This document shows positions 48,382-57,680 of a stretch of 64,000 nucleotides of DNA, piece by piece (the stretch's first letter is position 1; every line of letters starts with the position of its first letter). The stretch spans positions 413,040 to 477,039 of the forward strand of contig NZ_JAHDSZ010000001.1 of the NCBI RefSeq assembly GCF_018531145.1. Reading direction: 5' to 3'. Made by a program: the position numbers and the translations under genes. This stretch comes from Canibacter zhuwentaonis (lineage in GTDB: Bacteria; Actinomycetota; Actinomycetes; Actinomycetales; Microbacteriaceae). Under the pieces are notes generated by a model that was given only the letters and a program-made list of their open reading frames with translations, did not search any database and was not told where the DNA came from.

Positions 48382-48674
48382 ATTCTTAATCATACCGCAG
48401 CGCCCCAATTAGCGAATTACGTGCGCCCTGCACAGCAGCCCGCCCTAGTAATCCCAGCAGCCCGCGCACACCTACAACCGGCACCATAAGCGACGGCTCG
48501 CGCGTATCCCAGTCCGGCACCCGTGTGCGCACAAATCCGCCCGCGCACACCCCGACAAAAATCCCATGTGCGCACTAATCCAATTCACAATTTCAAGCGT
48601 TACAATAAACTGGAAAATAAAATGGTCACAGCAACCATTACGCGCTACCCTAAGGCCTTTAACAAGGAGCTAAT

Positions 48675-50099
48675 TTGTTTAGTACACCCGCAGAGATGAT
48701 GTCGTATATCCAAGCAAACGATATTAAGTTTGTTGATATCAGATTCACAGATCTCCCCGGAGTTCAGCAGCATTTCAACGTCCCGGCCGCAACGCTTGAC
48801 GAGAGTTTTTTCACCTCGGGGCAGATGTTTGACGGCTCCTCGATCCGCGGCTTTGTCGGCATCGCAGAATCAGATCTGCAGCTCATCCCAGACGTTACAA
48901 CCGCATACATAGACCAGTTTCGCGCCGAGGCAACGCTGATTGTTATCTGCGATATTTACAACCCACGCACAGGTGAAATATTCCATAAAGACCCCCGGCA
49001 GGTCGCCAAAAAAGCCGAAAAGTATCTCGCCTCATCTGGCATTGCCGACACCGCATTTTTCGCGTCAGAAGCCGAGTTCTACGTTTTTGACTCCGTTAAA
49101 GTGCGCAACGAGCCACAGGCGAGCGGATACGAAATTGACGCAGAAGAAGCCCCCTGGAACAGCTACGCAAACGAGCCGGACGGCAACCTGGGCAATAAAA
49201 CCCCGGTTAAAGGCGGCTACTTCCCGGTATCACCTGTTGATAAGCAGGCGGATCTACGCGATGATATCTCGCTGCGCCTAATCGAAGCGGGATTGCACCT
49301 GGAGCGCTCACACCACGAGGTTGGTGCTCCCGGTCAGGCAGAAATTAACTACCGCTTCAACACGCTGGTTGCGGCGGCGGATGATGTGCTCAAGTTCAAA
49401 TACATCGTAAAAAACACCTCCGAGCTGTGGGGTAAAACCGCAACCTTCATGCCAAAACCCGTAGCCGGTGATAACGGTTCAGGAATGCACACGCATATGT
49501 CACTGTGGGCTAACGGTGAACCGCTTTTTTACGATGAGAACGGCTACGCCGGGCTCAGCGACACCGCGCGCTGGTATATCGGGGGGATTTTGCAGCACGC
49601 CCCGTCACTGCTTGCGTTCACAAACCCAACAATTAACAGCTATCGCAGACTTGTTAAGGGCTACGAAGCGCCGGTTAATCTCGCCTATTCGGCAGGAAAC
49701 CGATCTGCGGCGATCCGCATCCCCCTCACCGGCAGCAACCCCAAGGCAAAGCGGATCGAGTTTAGGGCACCCGATGGCGCTAGTAATCCGTACCTGGCTT
49801 TTGCGGCGCAGTTAATGGCAGGGCTAGACGGCATTCGCAATCGCATCGAGCCGCTCGCGCCGATCGATAAGGATCTCTACGAGCTGCCACCTGAGGAGGC
49901 CAGGGGAATCCCGCAGGTTCCCGGGTCGCTCGATGAGGCGTTGGCTAATCTTGAGCGCGATCACGAGTATCTTTTGGTCGGCGATGTGTTTACCAAAGAG
50001 CTTATTGAATCGTGGCTCTACTACAAGCGCACCGCAGAAATCGAACAGCTCGCGCTGCGCCCGCATCCGATGGAGTTTGAGCTGTACTACTCTATCTAA
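48675..50099 (+). CDS. glnA: Glutamine synthetase type I
   Basis: This 474-residue dodecameric enzyme makes glutamine from glutamate, ammonia and ATP. Motifs: [10 protein letters not shown], the metal/glutamate region [31 protein letters not shown], and ATP-site [10 protein letters not shown]. The adenylylation site is Tyr402 in [11 protein letters not shown], so the GlnE protein encoded in this window can be expected to modify it. Start is TTG with AAGGAG about five bases upstream. The 262-base gap before it is C-rich near 48420-48570 and holds the promoter; I could not identify a GlnR or AmtR box. Confidence 0.97.
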   Translation: MFSTPAEMMSYIQANDIKFVDIRFTDLPGVQQHFNVPAATLDESFFTSGQMFDGSSIRGFVGIAESDLQLIPDVTTAYIDQFRAEATLIVICDIYNPRTGEIFHKDPRQVAKKAEKYLASSGIADTAFFASEAEFYVFDSVKVRNEPQASGYEIDAEEAPWNSYANEPDGNLGNKTPVKGGYFPVSPVDKQADLRDDISLRLIEAGLHLERSHHEVGAPGQAEINYRFNTLVAAADDVLKFKYIVKNTSELWGKTATFMPKPVAGDNGSGMHTHMSLWANGEPLFYDENGYAGLSDTARWYIGGILQHAPSLLAFTNPTINSYRRLVKGYEAPVNLAYSAGNRSAAIRIPLTGSNPKAKRIEFRAPDGASNPYLAFAAQLMAGLDGIRNRIEPLAPIDKDLYELPPEEARGIPQVPGSLDEALANLERDHEYLLVGDVFTKELIESWLYYKRTAEIEQLALRPHPMEFELYYSI

Positions 50100-50350
50100 A
50101 ATATTCGGTTACGGTTGGCGTTACCACATAACTTTTTCTTGCAGCAACGCTAACCTCATAAGCTATCAAAGCAGTATCTGGTCTTAGCCCGGTTTAATTA
50201 AATAGCGCCTCCTTGAAATATGCACTATTTTGTGCTCTTCTTATATTTCTATTCGACGGCACTCAATTGCGCTAATAAAAACACGCCGACCCGCGGTTTT
50301 GCTTGCGCAAAATAACGTTTAGTTATATTATTTATAATAATCTATTAAGG

Positions 50351-50388
50351 TTGCTGTTTTGGAACGGCCTCCCGTTCCAAAACAGCAA
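50351..50388 (+). repeat. Perfect 17-base-pair inverted repeat in the leader of the symporter gene
   Basis: TTGCTGTTTTGGAACGG and CCGTTCCAAAACAGCAA are separated by CTCC-type loop bases (CCTC). The hairpin lies about 50 bases before the symporter ATG and is not followed by T, so it is not a standard terminator on either strand. It may be an operator, an attenuator or an mRNA stability element. Upstream (50280-50340) is very AT-rich. Confidence 0.75.
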
Positions 50389-50437
50389 AAAGCATACAAA
50401 TAAACCGCGATTTACAAACAAGAAAGATTTATCAGCA

Positions 50438-51778
50438 ATGTCAAAAACCCGGTCTACGCCCAACGCAGCAGCAAAAACTCGTACGCCAAAATGGCTCACA
50501 GGATTTAGCGCCCATATAGCCGCCGGTCTGATTCTAGGTCTGATACTCGGGTTTAATGCCCGCGAAAACAATATCGAGTGGCTATCAAACTCACTCACCC
50601 AGGTTGGCAACGCCTATGTGCAGTTGCTGCGGCTGCTAGTTGCGCCCCTAATTTTTGCGGCGGTTGTAACCTCGATCGCGAATCTGCGTAGGGTAACTAA
50701 CGCCGCCAAACTTGCGCTCTCAACCCTAATGTGGTTTGCGATAACCGCGTTCGCCTCAGTGTTCGCTGGAATTGCGGTAGCGCTGCTCACACAACCGGGA
50801 GTGGACACCAGCATTGATGCGGCAACCGCCTCTGAGCCGAAAACAAGAGGATCCTGGTTTGGGTTTCTGCAAACAATTCTCCCGACAAACTTCTTCGGAC
50901 TATCTGCCAATCTTGCTGATGACAAAGTGTCACTCAGCTTCAACGTGCTGCAGCTACTCGTAATCTCACTAGCTATAGGTATTGCAGCTATAAAAACCGG
51001 CAAAGCAGCTGAACCCTTTTTGAATTTTACAGAATCGTTCTTAAAAGTGATTCAGGTTGTTTTATGGTGGATCATTCGGCTTGCCCCGATTGGCACCGCC
51101 GCACTTATTGGCAAAGCCGTCTCCACTTATGGCTGGAGCGCGCTCGGCACGCTCGGCAAATTTGTGCTCGCAGTTTATATCGGACTTGCGCTAGTGATCA
51201 CGGCAATCTATCCAACCGTGTTAAAACTCAACGGGATTCCCGTGCTCGGTTTTTATCGTCGCGTATGGCCGGTATCCTCACTCAGTTTTGTAACCCGATC
51301 ATCAATGGGCGTGATGCCTGTCACTCAGCGCATTGCCGAGCGTGCACTCGGCGTGCCGTCCAGTTACGCCTCGTTTGCGGTGCCGCTCGGCGCAACAACC
51401 AAAATGGACGGTTGCGCCGCAGTTTATCCAGCGATTGCCGCAATTTTTGTCGCGCAATTTTACGGTATCGAACTGAGTATCACACAGTATCTGCTCATCA
51501 TTTTTATTGCGGTAATTGGCTCGGCGGCAACCGCCGGCACAACCGGCGCAACGGTAATGCTCACCCTAGTGCTATCAACTCTCGGGCTGCCACTCGAGGG
51601 GGTTGGACTGCTACTTGCAGTCGAGCCAATTGTAGATATGGGTCGCACCGCCGTAAATGTCACAGGGCAAACACTTGTGCCCACCGTCGTAGCAAAACGC
51701 GCCGGATTACAAGACATCGAGGTGTGGCATGCGGCACAAAAATCAGGTATGAAATCGCTAGCTCCAACCTTTTCGTAA
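50438..51778 (+). CDS. Dicarboxylate/amino acid:cation symporter (DAACS family)
   Basis: A 446-residue transporter with about eight helices and two re-entrant hairpins. Hairpin and substrate-site signatures are SSMGVMPVTQRIAERALG, FAVPLGATTKMDGCAAVYPA, GTTGATVMLTLVLSTLGLP and AVEPIVDMGRTAVNVTGQT. These match DctA/GltP-type carriers. Substrate may be glutamate, aspartate or C4-dicarboxylates. I start at ATG 50438 (MSKTRSTPNA); the frame is open upstream but passes through the large hairpin. The ribosome-binding site (AAGAAAGA) is weak and distant. Confidence 0.88.
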   Translation: MSKTRSTPNAAAKTRTPKWLTGFSAHIAAGLILGLILGFNARENNIEWLSNSLTQVGNAYVQLLRLLVAPLIFAAVVTSIANLRRVTNAAKLALSTLMWFAITAFASVFAGIAVALLTQPGVDTSIDAATASEPKTRGSWFGFLQTILPTNFFGLSANLADDKVSLSFNVLQLLVISLAIGIAAIKTGKAAEPFLNFTESFLKVIQVVLWWIIRLAPIGTAALIGKAVSTYGWSALGTLGKFVLAVYIGLALVITAIYPTVLKLNGIPVLGFYRRVWPVSSLSFVTRSSMGVMPVTQRIAERALGVPSSYASFAVPLGATTKMDGCAAVYPAIAAIFVAQFYGIELSITQYLLIIFIAVIGSAATAGTTGATVMLTLVLSTLGLPLEGVGLLLAVEPIVDMGRTAVNVTGQTLVPTVVAKRAGLQDIEVWHAAQKSGMKSLAPTFS

Positions 51779-51798
51779 TAGGTTCAACGCACTCCACA

Positions 51799-51846
51799 GA
51801 TTAGCTTGGCTAATAATGCTATAACAGCACGCTAGCCAAGCTAATC
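51799..51846 (+). terminator. Terminator of the symporter gene
   Basis: GATTAGCTTGGCTA pairs with TAGCCAAGCTAATC (14 base pairs) around a 20-base loop, 20 bases past the stop. The following sequence is AT-rich but not a T-run. Confidence 0.6.
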
Positions 51847-52176
51847 TATATATCTAAAGCTGCCGCTTGTTAGTGTGCTAATAAAAATTAGTTTTGCTTC
51901 TGGTTTTCTGCTAGGAAACCACTTTTAGCGCCACAGAATCTAAAATCACATCAGATAAAATATATTGTCAAACACTGCGGCGTGCTAAAGCAAATATGTC
52001 TTATAATATTCTACGTAGACGAAACGTACTGACTTACGAATTAAAGCTGATTCAAACTCGCCCATTCGACGGGTACGAGCCAGTGAAACAAATAAGTTTT
52101 CAAAATCGTTACATTAACAATAAAGTAAGATTGCAGTTTGCAAATCAACAAAAAGTATTATCGTGGGGGGTTTTTA
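51847..52176 (+). promoter_or_regulatory. Upstream region of the sugar porter with TATAAT and a palindrome
   Basis: This 330-base gap is AT-rich. TATAAT at 52002-52007 is a good -10, directly followed by ATTCTACGTAGA, whose core TCTACGTAGA is a perfect 10-base palindrome placed where a repressor would block the start. No convincing -35 lies upstream, so an activator may be needed. A 64-codon frame inside (51996-52190) overlaps the porter start and looks accidental. Confidence 0.4.
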
Positions 52177-53571
52177 ATGAAAAACACTAAAAGCACAGCT
52201 GGGCGCTCAGTCGTCCTCATAGTTTCTATAGCCGCGTTAGCCGGCTTTCTATTCGGATATGATTCAGCGGTAATCAATGGTGCCACCGAGGCTATTCGCG
52301 CACAGTTTGAAGTCGGCTCTGGAATTTTATGTTTTGCGGTAGCTTCAGCGCTAATCGGCGCGGCCATCGGCGCTTTCTGCGGAGGGAATCTAGCCGATAA
52401 ACACGGTCGCATTCTAGTAATGAAAATAGCCGCAGCGCTGTTCTTAATTTCAGCTGTCGGCTCCGGTTTAGCACCAGAAATAATCTCGCTTGTGGTGTTC
52501 CGCGTTATCGGCGGTGTGGGCATGGGTATCGCGTCTATTATTGCGCCTGCCTACATTGCAGAAATAGCTCCCACTCGCGTCCGCGGTCGCCTAGGATCCT
52601 TACAGCAGTTTGCTATCGTTCTGGGTATCTTCTTTTCCCAGTTAATCAACAAGTTAATTGCTGATAGCGCCGGCTCATCCGGCGCAGAATGGCTCTGGGG
52701 GCTAGAAGCATGGCGCTGGATGCTGTTAGTAGAGTGCCTGCCTGCTGCAGCCTACTTAGTGGGCGCATACCTCATTCCTGAGTCTCCACGCTTCCTCGTA
52801 TCCATCGGAAAACAAGCGGAAGCACGACGGGCGCTTAGCATTGCGCTCTCCGAAAAAGACGTGGACGCATCATTGACTCGGATCGAAGAAACACTGCGCA
52901 CCAATCGCAAACCTCGGTTCTCCGATATCCGTGGCAAAGTAGCCGGTCTGAAACCAATCGTTTGGGCTGGTATTTTGCTGGCAGTTTTCCAGCAGCTAGT
53001 AGGTATCAACGTGGTGTTCTACTACTCCAACACCCTGTGGCAATCAGTCGGCTTCGATGAATCACAGTCGTTTATTTTCTCTCTCATTTCAGCTGCAATC
53101 AACGTGACAGTCACCATCGTAGCTATTATGCTGGTTGATAAAGTTGGACGTAAACCACTGCTGCTAGTAGGTTCTGCGGGCATGGCAGTAACACTTGGAA
53201 TCATGGGCATCGTTTTCGCTACCGCAACTGTCGGCGCAGGCGAGCCTATCCTCGAGGGAATTGCCGGACCTGTTGCACTTGTCAGCGCTAACCTGTTCGT
53301 TGTTTTCTTCGGCGTTTCATGGGGTCCTGTAATGTGGGTAATGCTGGGCGAGATGTTCCCGAACAAGATTCGCGGCGCCGCTTTGGCCATAGCCGGATTT
53401 GTGCAGTGGTTCGCAAACTTCCTTGTAACCCAAACGTTCCCACAGCTCGCCGAATTCTCGCTGGGGCTGGCCTACGGTCTATACGCAGCTTTCGCGCTTA
53501 TTTCCTTCTTCCTGGTCTGGAAGTTTGTGCGTGAAACCCGCGGTGTCGAACTTGAAGACATGGTAGAGTAA
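52177..53571 (+). CDS. Sugar porter (MFS, XylE/GlcP-type) sugar:H+ symporter
   Basis: A 464-residue transporter with 12 helices. Sugar-porter signatures: FLFGYDSAVINGATEAI, the loop 2-3 motif GGNLADKHGRI, PESPRFLVSIGK after helix 6, VFQQLVGINVVFYYSNTLW, DKVGRKPLLLVGS and a final RETRGVELEDM. Start is ATG 52177 behind GTGGGGGG. The downstream ROK kinase, 19 bases away, suggests uptake and phosphorylation of glucose or a related hexose as a unit. Confidence 0.92.
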   Translation: MKNTKSTAGRSVVLIVSIAALAGFLFGYDSAVINGATEAIRAQFEVGSGILCFAVASALIGAAIGAFCGGNLADKHGRILVMKIAAALFLISAVGSGLAPEIISLVVFRVIGGVGMGIASIIAPAYIAEIAPTRVRGRLGSLQQFAIVLGIFFSQLINKLIADSAGSSGAEWLWGLEAWRWMLLVECLPAAAYLVGAYLIPESPRFLVSIGKQAEARRALSIALSEKDVDASLTRIEETLRTNRKPRFSDIRGKVAGLKPIVWAGILLAVFQQLVGINVVFYYSNTLWQSVGFDESQSFIFSLISAAINVTVTIVAIMLVDKVGRKPLLLVGSAGMAVTLGIMGIVFATATVGAGEPILEGIAGPVALVSANLFVVFFGVSWGPVMWVMLGEMFPNKIRGAALAIAGFVQWFANFLVTQTFPQLAEFSLGLAYGLYAAFALISFFLVWKFVRETRGVELEDMVE

Positions 53572-53590
53572 CAAAAGTAAGGGACTTATT

Positions 53591-54550
53591 ATGTCTATGG
53601 CGATTGGAATTGATATTGGCGGCACAAAGATAGCCGGTGGTGTGGTAACTGCGGATGGAGAAGTCCTCGCAACAGTTACAAAACCCACCCCAGCGGCTGA
53701 TCCTAATGCAACAACCAACACAATCTTGGCTGTTATCGCAGAACTACGCAGTAATTATGAAGTGACCGCTGTGGGTCTGGGCGCTCCAGGGTTTATTGAT
53801 AATTCCCGCTCGAAAATCATCTTTTCGCCAAACATAACCTGGCATAATGAGCCCCTATCCCAAAAAATATCGTCATCCACCCAGCTGCCGGTGATATTAG
53901 AAAACGATGCAAATGTTGCCGCCTGGGGAGAGTTTAAGTTTGGCGCAGCTCAAAACCACCATACTGCAGCAGTTATCACAGTAGGCACTGGAATCGGCGG
54001 AGGAATTATTCTTGAAGACCGCTTAATCCGCGGAAGTTACGGCTTCGCAGGAGAAATCGGTCATATGAACATGGTTGCGGCGGGGCGTCTGTGCGGCTGC
54101 GGCGCAAACGGGTGCTGGGAGATGTACTCTTCGGGCAATGCTCTAGTAGAGTATGCGCGCACCCGTGCCGCTCAGACTCCCGCTGATGCTTCAAAAATGC
54201 TTGAATTAGCAGGAGGTTCTCCGGCGGGAATCACCGGGTTAATTGTGACAAAAGCTGCGTCCGAGGGCGATCGCGCTGCCCAAGATTCATTCCGTGAAAT
54301 AGGCAAATGGCTCGGGCGAGGGATGGTTAATCTTGCCGCAATTCTGGATCCAGAAGTTTTCGTCCTAGCTGGCGGAGTCTCTGAAGCGGGAGATCTATTG
54401 CGTGTGCCTGTAGCTGAGTCCTTCAAAGAAAACCTGGTCGCCTCCGATTACCGCCCCAGTCCTTTAATTCTGTTGGCTAAATTACGAAATTCAGCAGGGC
54501 TAATTGGAGCGGCAGACCTGGCTCTAGAAGCGGTTAAAAAGAAAGTTTAA
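53591..54550 (+). CDS. ROK-family sugar kinase (glucokinase-like)
   Basis: A 319-residue kinase. ATP loop IGIDIGGTKIAGGVV lies at the N-terminus; the sugar-binding motif is GEIGHMNM. The ROK zinc site is CGCGANGCWEMYSSG. VGTGIGGGIILEDRL is also typical. It has no helix-turn-helix, so it is an enzyme and not a ROK repressor. AAGGGAC precedes the ATG. Together with the upstream porter it should trap imported hexose as the 6-phosphate. Confidence 0.92.
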   Translation: MSMAIGIDIGGTKIAGGVVTADGEVLATVTKPTPAADPNATTNTILAVIAELRSNYEVTAVGLGAPGFIDNSRSKIIFSPNITWHNEPLSQKISSSTQLPVILENDANVAAWGEFKFGAAQNHHTAAVITVGTGIGGGIILEDRLIRGSYGFAGEIGHMNMVAAGRLCGCGANGCWEMYSSGNALVEYARTRAAQTPADASKMLELAGGSPAGITGLIVTKAASEGDRAAQDSFREIGKWLGRGMVNLAAILDPEVFVLAGGVSEAGDLLRVPVAESFKENLVASDYRPSPLILLAKLRNSAGLIGAADLALEAVKKKV

Positions 54551-54603
54551 GTAGCTCCGTGAATCGTGTCGCGCACGTGCTTATCTTAGATTTATCCGGT
54601 ATC

Positions 54604-57600
54604 TCACGATGTGTCCACCCTCCCATCATCCGCGCTGATACCATAAAACTCGCGTTCAAAAATACGCCGCGATTTGCGTGATAACGCAAACCACGCTTCT
54701 TCTAGCGCGGTTGTTGTGCCGGGCTTGTAATCTAAGATCCGCCCCACTCCCTCGAGATCGTGGCGATCCTGCGGCAGTGTGTCACTGTTTCTGCCAGCCC
54801 ACAGCATTTGCGCCGAGCGCAGCTCGCTGGCAAGCTGCCACGATTTAATCAGCGTGGTTGCGTCCGCTCGCGCGCACAGCCCGAGCGCGGCTGCCTCGGT
54901 GAGCGCCTGCACGGTGCTGGTTGTGCGCAAACGCTCGTACTGGTGCGCGTGCTGCAACTGCAGCAGCTGCACAAACCACTCCGTGTCACTGACCCCGCCC
55001 GGGCCCAGTTTCAAGTGCCGGCGCGGCTGCACCCCGCGCGGTATCCGCTCATTTTCCATGCGCGCTTTGAGCAAGCGCACCTCGCGCAACTGATCCGCTG
55101 TAAAATTGTTTGGATAGCGGACAGCGTCAGCCAGCCGCATAAAATCCTGCCCGAGCTGAGCGCTGCCAGCAACGTATTTGGCGCGCAACAGCGCCTGCGC
55201 CTCCCAGGTGAGCGAGCGGCTCTCGTAGTATTTTTGATACCCCGCGAGATTGCGCACCAGCGGTCCGTTTTTACCGTCGGGTCGCAAATCGAAGTCAAGC
55301 TCCAATCCACACAGCGGATCCCGCGTCTGCTCAGCCAGCAAGTTAATAACCTGCAACGCCGTGTCAAGCCCGCCCGCGTGTCCCTCGGGCGCGCGATACA
55401 CCACGATCACGTCAAGATCAGAGGCAAATCCTAGCTCCCCGCCGCCGTAACGCCCCATCGCGATTATCGCAATTTCAAGCTCGCTAGCGCCCGTAGTGTG
55501 AGCGCTCACCTGCTCTAACAGCACCCGCAGCAGCGCAGTGTAGGTGGCATCAAGCCCTGCGGCAACGGCAACCTCGTCTAACACGCCGGTTATTCTGCCC
55601 AGCCCAAGCCGCAGTATTTCACGCCGGTTTAGGGATCTCAGGCTCGCGCCAACGGCCGCAATGCCGGTTTTGCGGGAGGTAACAAGTCGCATTTCAGCCG
55701 TTAAATCATCGCATGAGCGCGCGCAGAGTTTCTCGTTGTTTTCGAGCCAGGCAACCGACTCCGGGGTTTTTTCTAAAAGATCTACGAGATACCGCGACCC
55801 GGCAAGCACTTTCATTAAACGCTCGGCAGCCTCTGCCCCGTCGCGCAGCAGCCGCAAATACCAGGGCGTGCCCGCGTTTGCCTCGCTAATCCGCCGAAAC
55901 GCGAGCAACCCCGAATCTGGATCTGTGCCCTCCCCAAGCCACTGCACCAAAACGGGCAGGAGGTGCTTTTGAATCTGCGCGCGACGGCTGGTACCGGCGG
56001 TGAGCGCGGCAAGGTGGCCAAGCGCGGCCGCGGGATCCTTGAAACCAATGCTTTTGAGCCGTGCCGCTGCGGCGTCCGTTGTGAGCGCGAGCTCGGCGAG
56101 TGGCAGCTGCGCAACCGCGCTCAGCAGCGGGGCATAAAAAACCTTCAGGTGCAGTTTACGCACCAGCCTTTTCGTTTGCTGCCAACTGGCAAGCAGCTGC
56201 TCGCTGTTTTGCAGCCCCACAGCTCGCGCCAAAACACGCAGCTCCTCGGGGTCGTCCGGAATTAGCGCGGTGCGGCGCAGCTGCTTTGCCTGCAAGCGGT
56301 GCTCTAGCACGCGCAAAAACTGATACGCAGCGGCGAGCTCCTCCGCGTCGGTGCGCGCAATATAGCCACCGTCACGGAGCGCAACCAGCCCGCCAAGCGT
56401 TGCCGCGCACCGCAGGCGCTCATCGTGCGCCCCGTGCACGAGCTGCAACAGTTGCACGCTAAACTCAATATCGCGCAGACCACCGGGGCCCAGCTTCAGC
56501 TGGTTCTCAATATCTTGCGGATCAATGTGCTCGGTCACGCGCTCCCGCATCCGCTGCACACTGCCAACAAAATCTTTGTGTTCCCGCGAGCGCCACACAT
56601 AGGGCTGTGTTTGCGCAATAAACTTTTGCCCCGTTGCAGCATCTCCGGCAATAAAACGCGCTTTTAACAGCGCCTGAAACTCCCACGCCTGAGCCCACTT
56701 GTCATAGTAGTTCAGATACGACCCGAGAGTTCTCACAAGCGCACCCTGCTTCCCCTCCGGGCGCAGGCTGACATCCACCTCCCACAACGGCGGCTCAATA
56801 CTAGGCGCTTGCACAACCCTCAGCAGCTCGCTCGCCAGCCTGGTGGCAACTCGCACAACCGTTTCGCTCGCCAGCTCGGGCGCAAGCTCGGGGTCGGTCA
56901 CAAACAGCACATCGACATCAGAAACCACGTTCAGCTCGCGCGCGCCGCACTTACCCATTGCGATAACCGTGAGCGGTGCTTTTTGAGCGTGCTCGCGCAA
57001 CACGGGTATTCCCGCACCACCGCCGCAGGCAAGAGTTGCTCTGGCAACCATTAGCGCCGCCGCAATTGTCGCTCCGGCTAACTCTGACAGCGCTTCAGTT
57101 ACCGCCGCGATCTGGCGCTGCGGGCCGCTTACGAGACTCTCGTGCAGATCCGCCAACACAATTTCTGAAAGCAGGCGGCGGTATTTGATCCGCAGCTGCA
57201 GCCAGCCTGATTCCCCCGCCAAAACTTTAATTTGCAAGTTGCCAGTCGCCTCAGGCGGTGCTAGCGGGTCGATAATCGGGATCGCCGCCGTTGACATCTC
57301 CACAACTGCTTCACGCATTAGAGCGTAGTATTCCGCGCCGCTGCGCAGGCATCCGCCGCCCTCCAAAAAATCGCGCACGTTTTGCGGGTGGCGCAGCCAG
57401 AAATCGGCGAGCGCCGCAGAAGCCCCAAACAGCAACGCAAAATTACGCCACCCTCTCTCGCTTAAAGCGGCGGCATCTAGCGCCCCGGTCTCTGCGTAGC
57501 GCAGCGCGTAAACAAGGGCTGCGTCGGGATCCGCCGCGCCCACAAAATGTTGTATTTGAGCGGATACATCAAGCCTGCTATACGCTACCAGCTTGGTAAT

Positions 57601-57678
57601 CTGTGCAAGCGCGGGGGTCAGCTCGGCAAACCCTGCCCGTGCCAGCTGCCGCAGAATACTCGGTTGCGCCGCGCTCAT
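54604..57678 (-). CDS. glnE: Bifunctional glutamine synthetase adenylyltransferase/deadenylase
   Basis: A 1024-residue protein with the two nucleotidyltransferase domains of GlnE. The first (deadenylylation) shows MGKCGARELNVVSDVDVLFV and the second (adenylylation) shows MGRYGGGELGFASDLDVIVVYR. Both are followed by helical domains with LGPGGLRDIEFSVQLLQL and LGPGGVSDTEWFVQLLQL. It modifies Tyr402 of the GlnA encoded at 48675. It begins two bases past the glnA2 stop on the same strand, the normal actinobacterial arrangement. Confidence 0.97.
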   Translation of the reverse strand: MSAAQPSILRQLARAGFAELTPALAQITKLVAYSRLDVSAQIQHFVGAADPDAALVYALRYAETGALDAAALSERGWRNFALLFGASAALADFWLRHPQNVRDFLEGGGCLRSGAEYYALMREAVVEMSTAAIPIIDPLAPPEATGNLQIKVLAGESGWLQLRIKYRRLLSEIVLADLHESLVSGPQRQIAAVTEALSELAGATIAAALMVARATLACGGGAGIPVLREHAQKAPLTVIAMGKCGARELNVVSDVDVLFVTDPELAPELASETVVRVATRLASELLRVVQAPSIEPPLWEVDVSLRPEGKQGALVRTLGSYLNYYDKWAQAWEFQALLKARFIAGDAATGQKFIAQTQPYVWRSREHKDFVGSVQRMRERVTEHIDPQDIENQLKLGPGGLRDIEFSVQLLQLVHGAHDERLRCAATLGGLVALRDGGYIARTDAEELAAAYQFLRVLEHRLQAKQLRRTALIPDDPEELRVLARAVGLQNSEQLLASWQQTKRLVRKLHLKVFYAPLLSAVAQLPLAELALTTDAAAARLKSIGFKDPAAALGHLAALTAGTSRRAQIQKHLLPVLVQWLGEGTDPDSGLLAFRRISEANAGTPWYLRLLRDGAEAAERLMKVLAGSRYLVDLLEKTPESVAWLENNEKLCARSCDDLTAEMRLVTSRKTGIAAVGASLRSLNRREILRLGLGRITGVLDEVAVAAGLDATYTALLRVLLEQVSAHTTGASELEIAIIAMGRYGGGELGFASDLDVIVVYRAPEGHAGGLDTALQVINLLAEQTRDPLCGLELDFDLRPDGKNGPLVRNLAGYQKYYESRSLTWEAQALLRAKYVAGSAQLGQDFMRLADAVRYPNNFTADQLREVRLLKARMENERIPRGVQPRRHLKLGPGGVSDTEWFVQLLQLQHAHQYERLRTTSTVQALTEAAALGLCARADATTLIKSWQLASELRSAQMLWAGRNSDTLPQDRHDLEGVGRILDYKPGTTTALEEAWFALSRKSRRIFEREFYGISADDGRVDTS

Positions 57679-57680
57679 CG

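Noticed and set aside
50303..50437. 45-codon extension of the symporter N-terminus
   Set aside because: It would translate through the 17-base-pair hairpin and has no family similarity; the ATG at 50438 fits better.
51996..52190. 64-codon frame before the sugar porter
   Set aside because: It overlaps the porter start in another frame, has no ribosome-binding site and begins inside the promoter -10 area.
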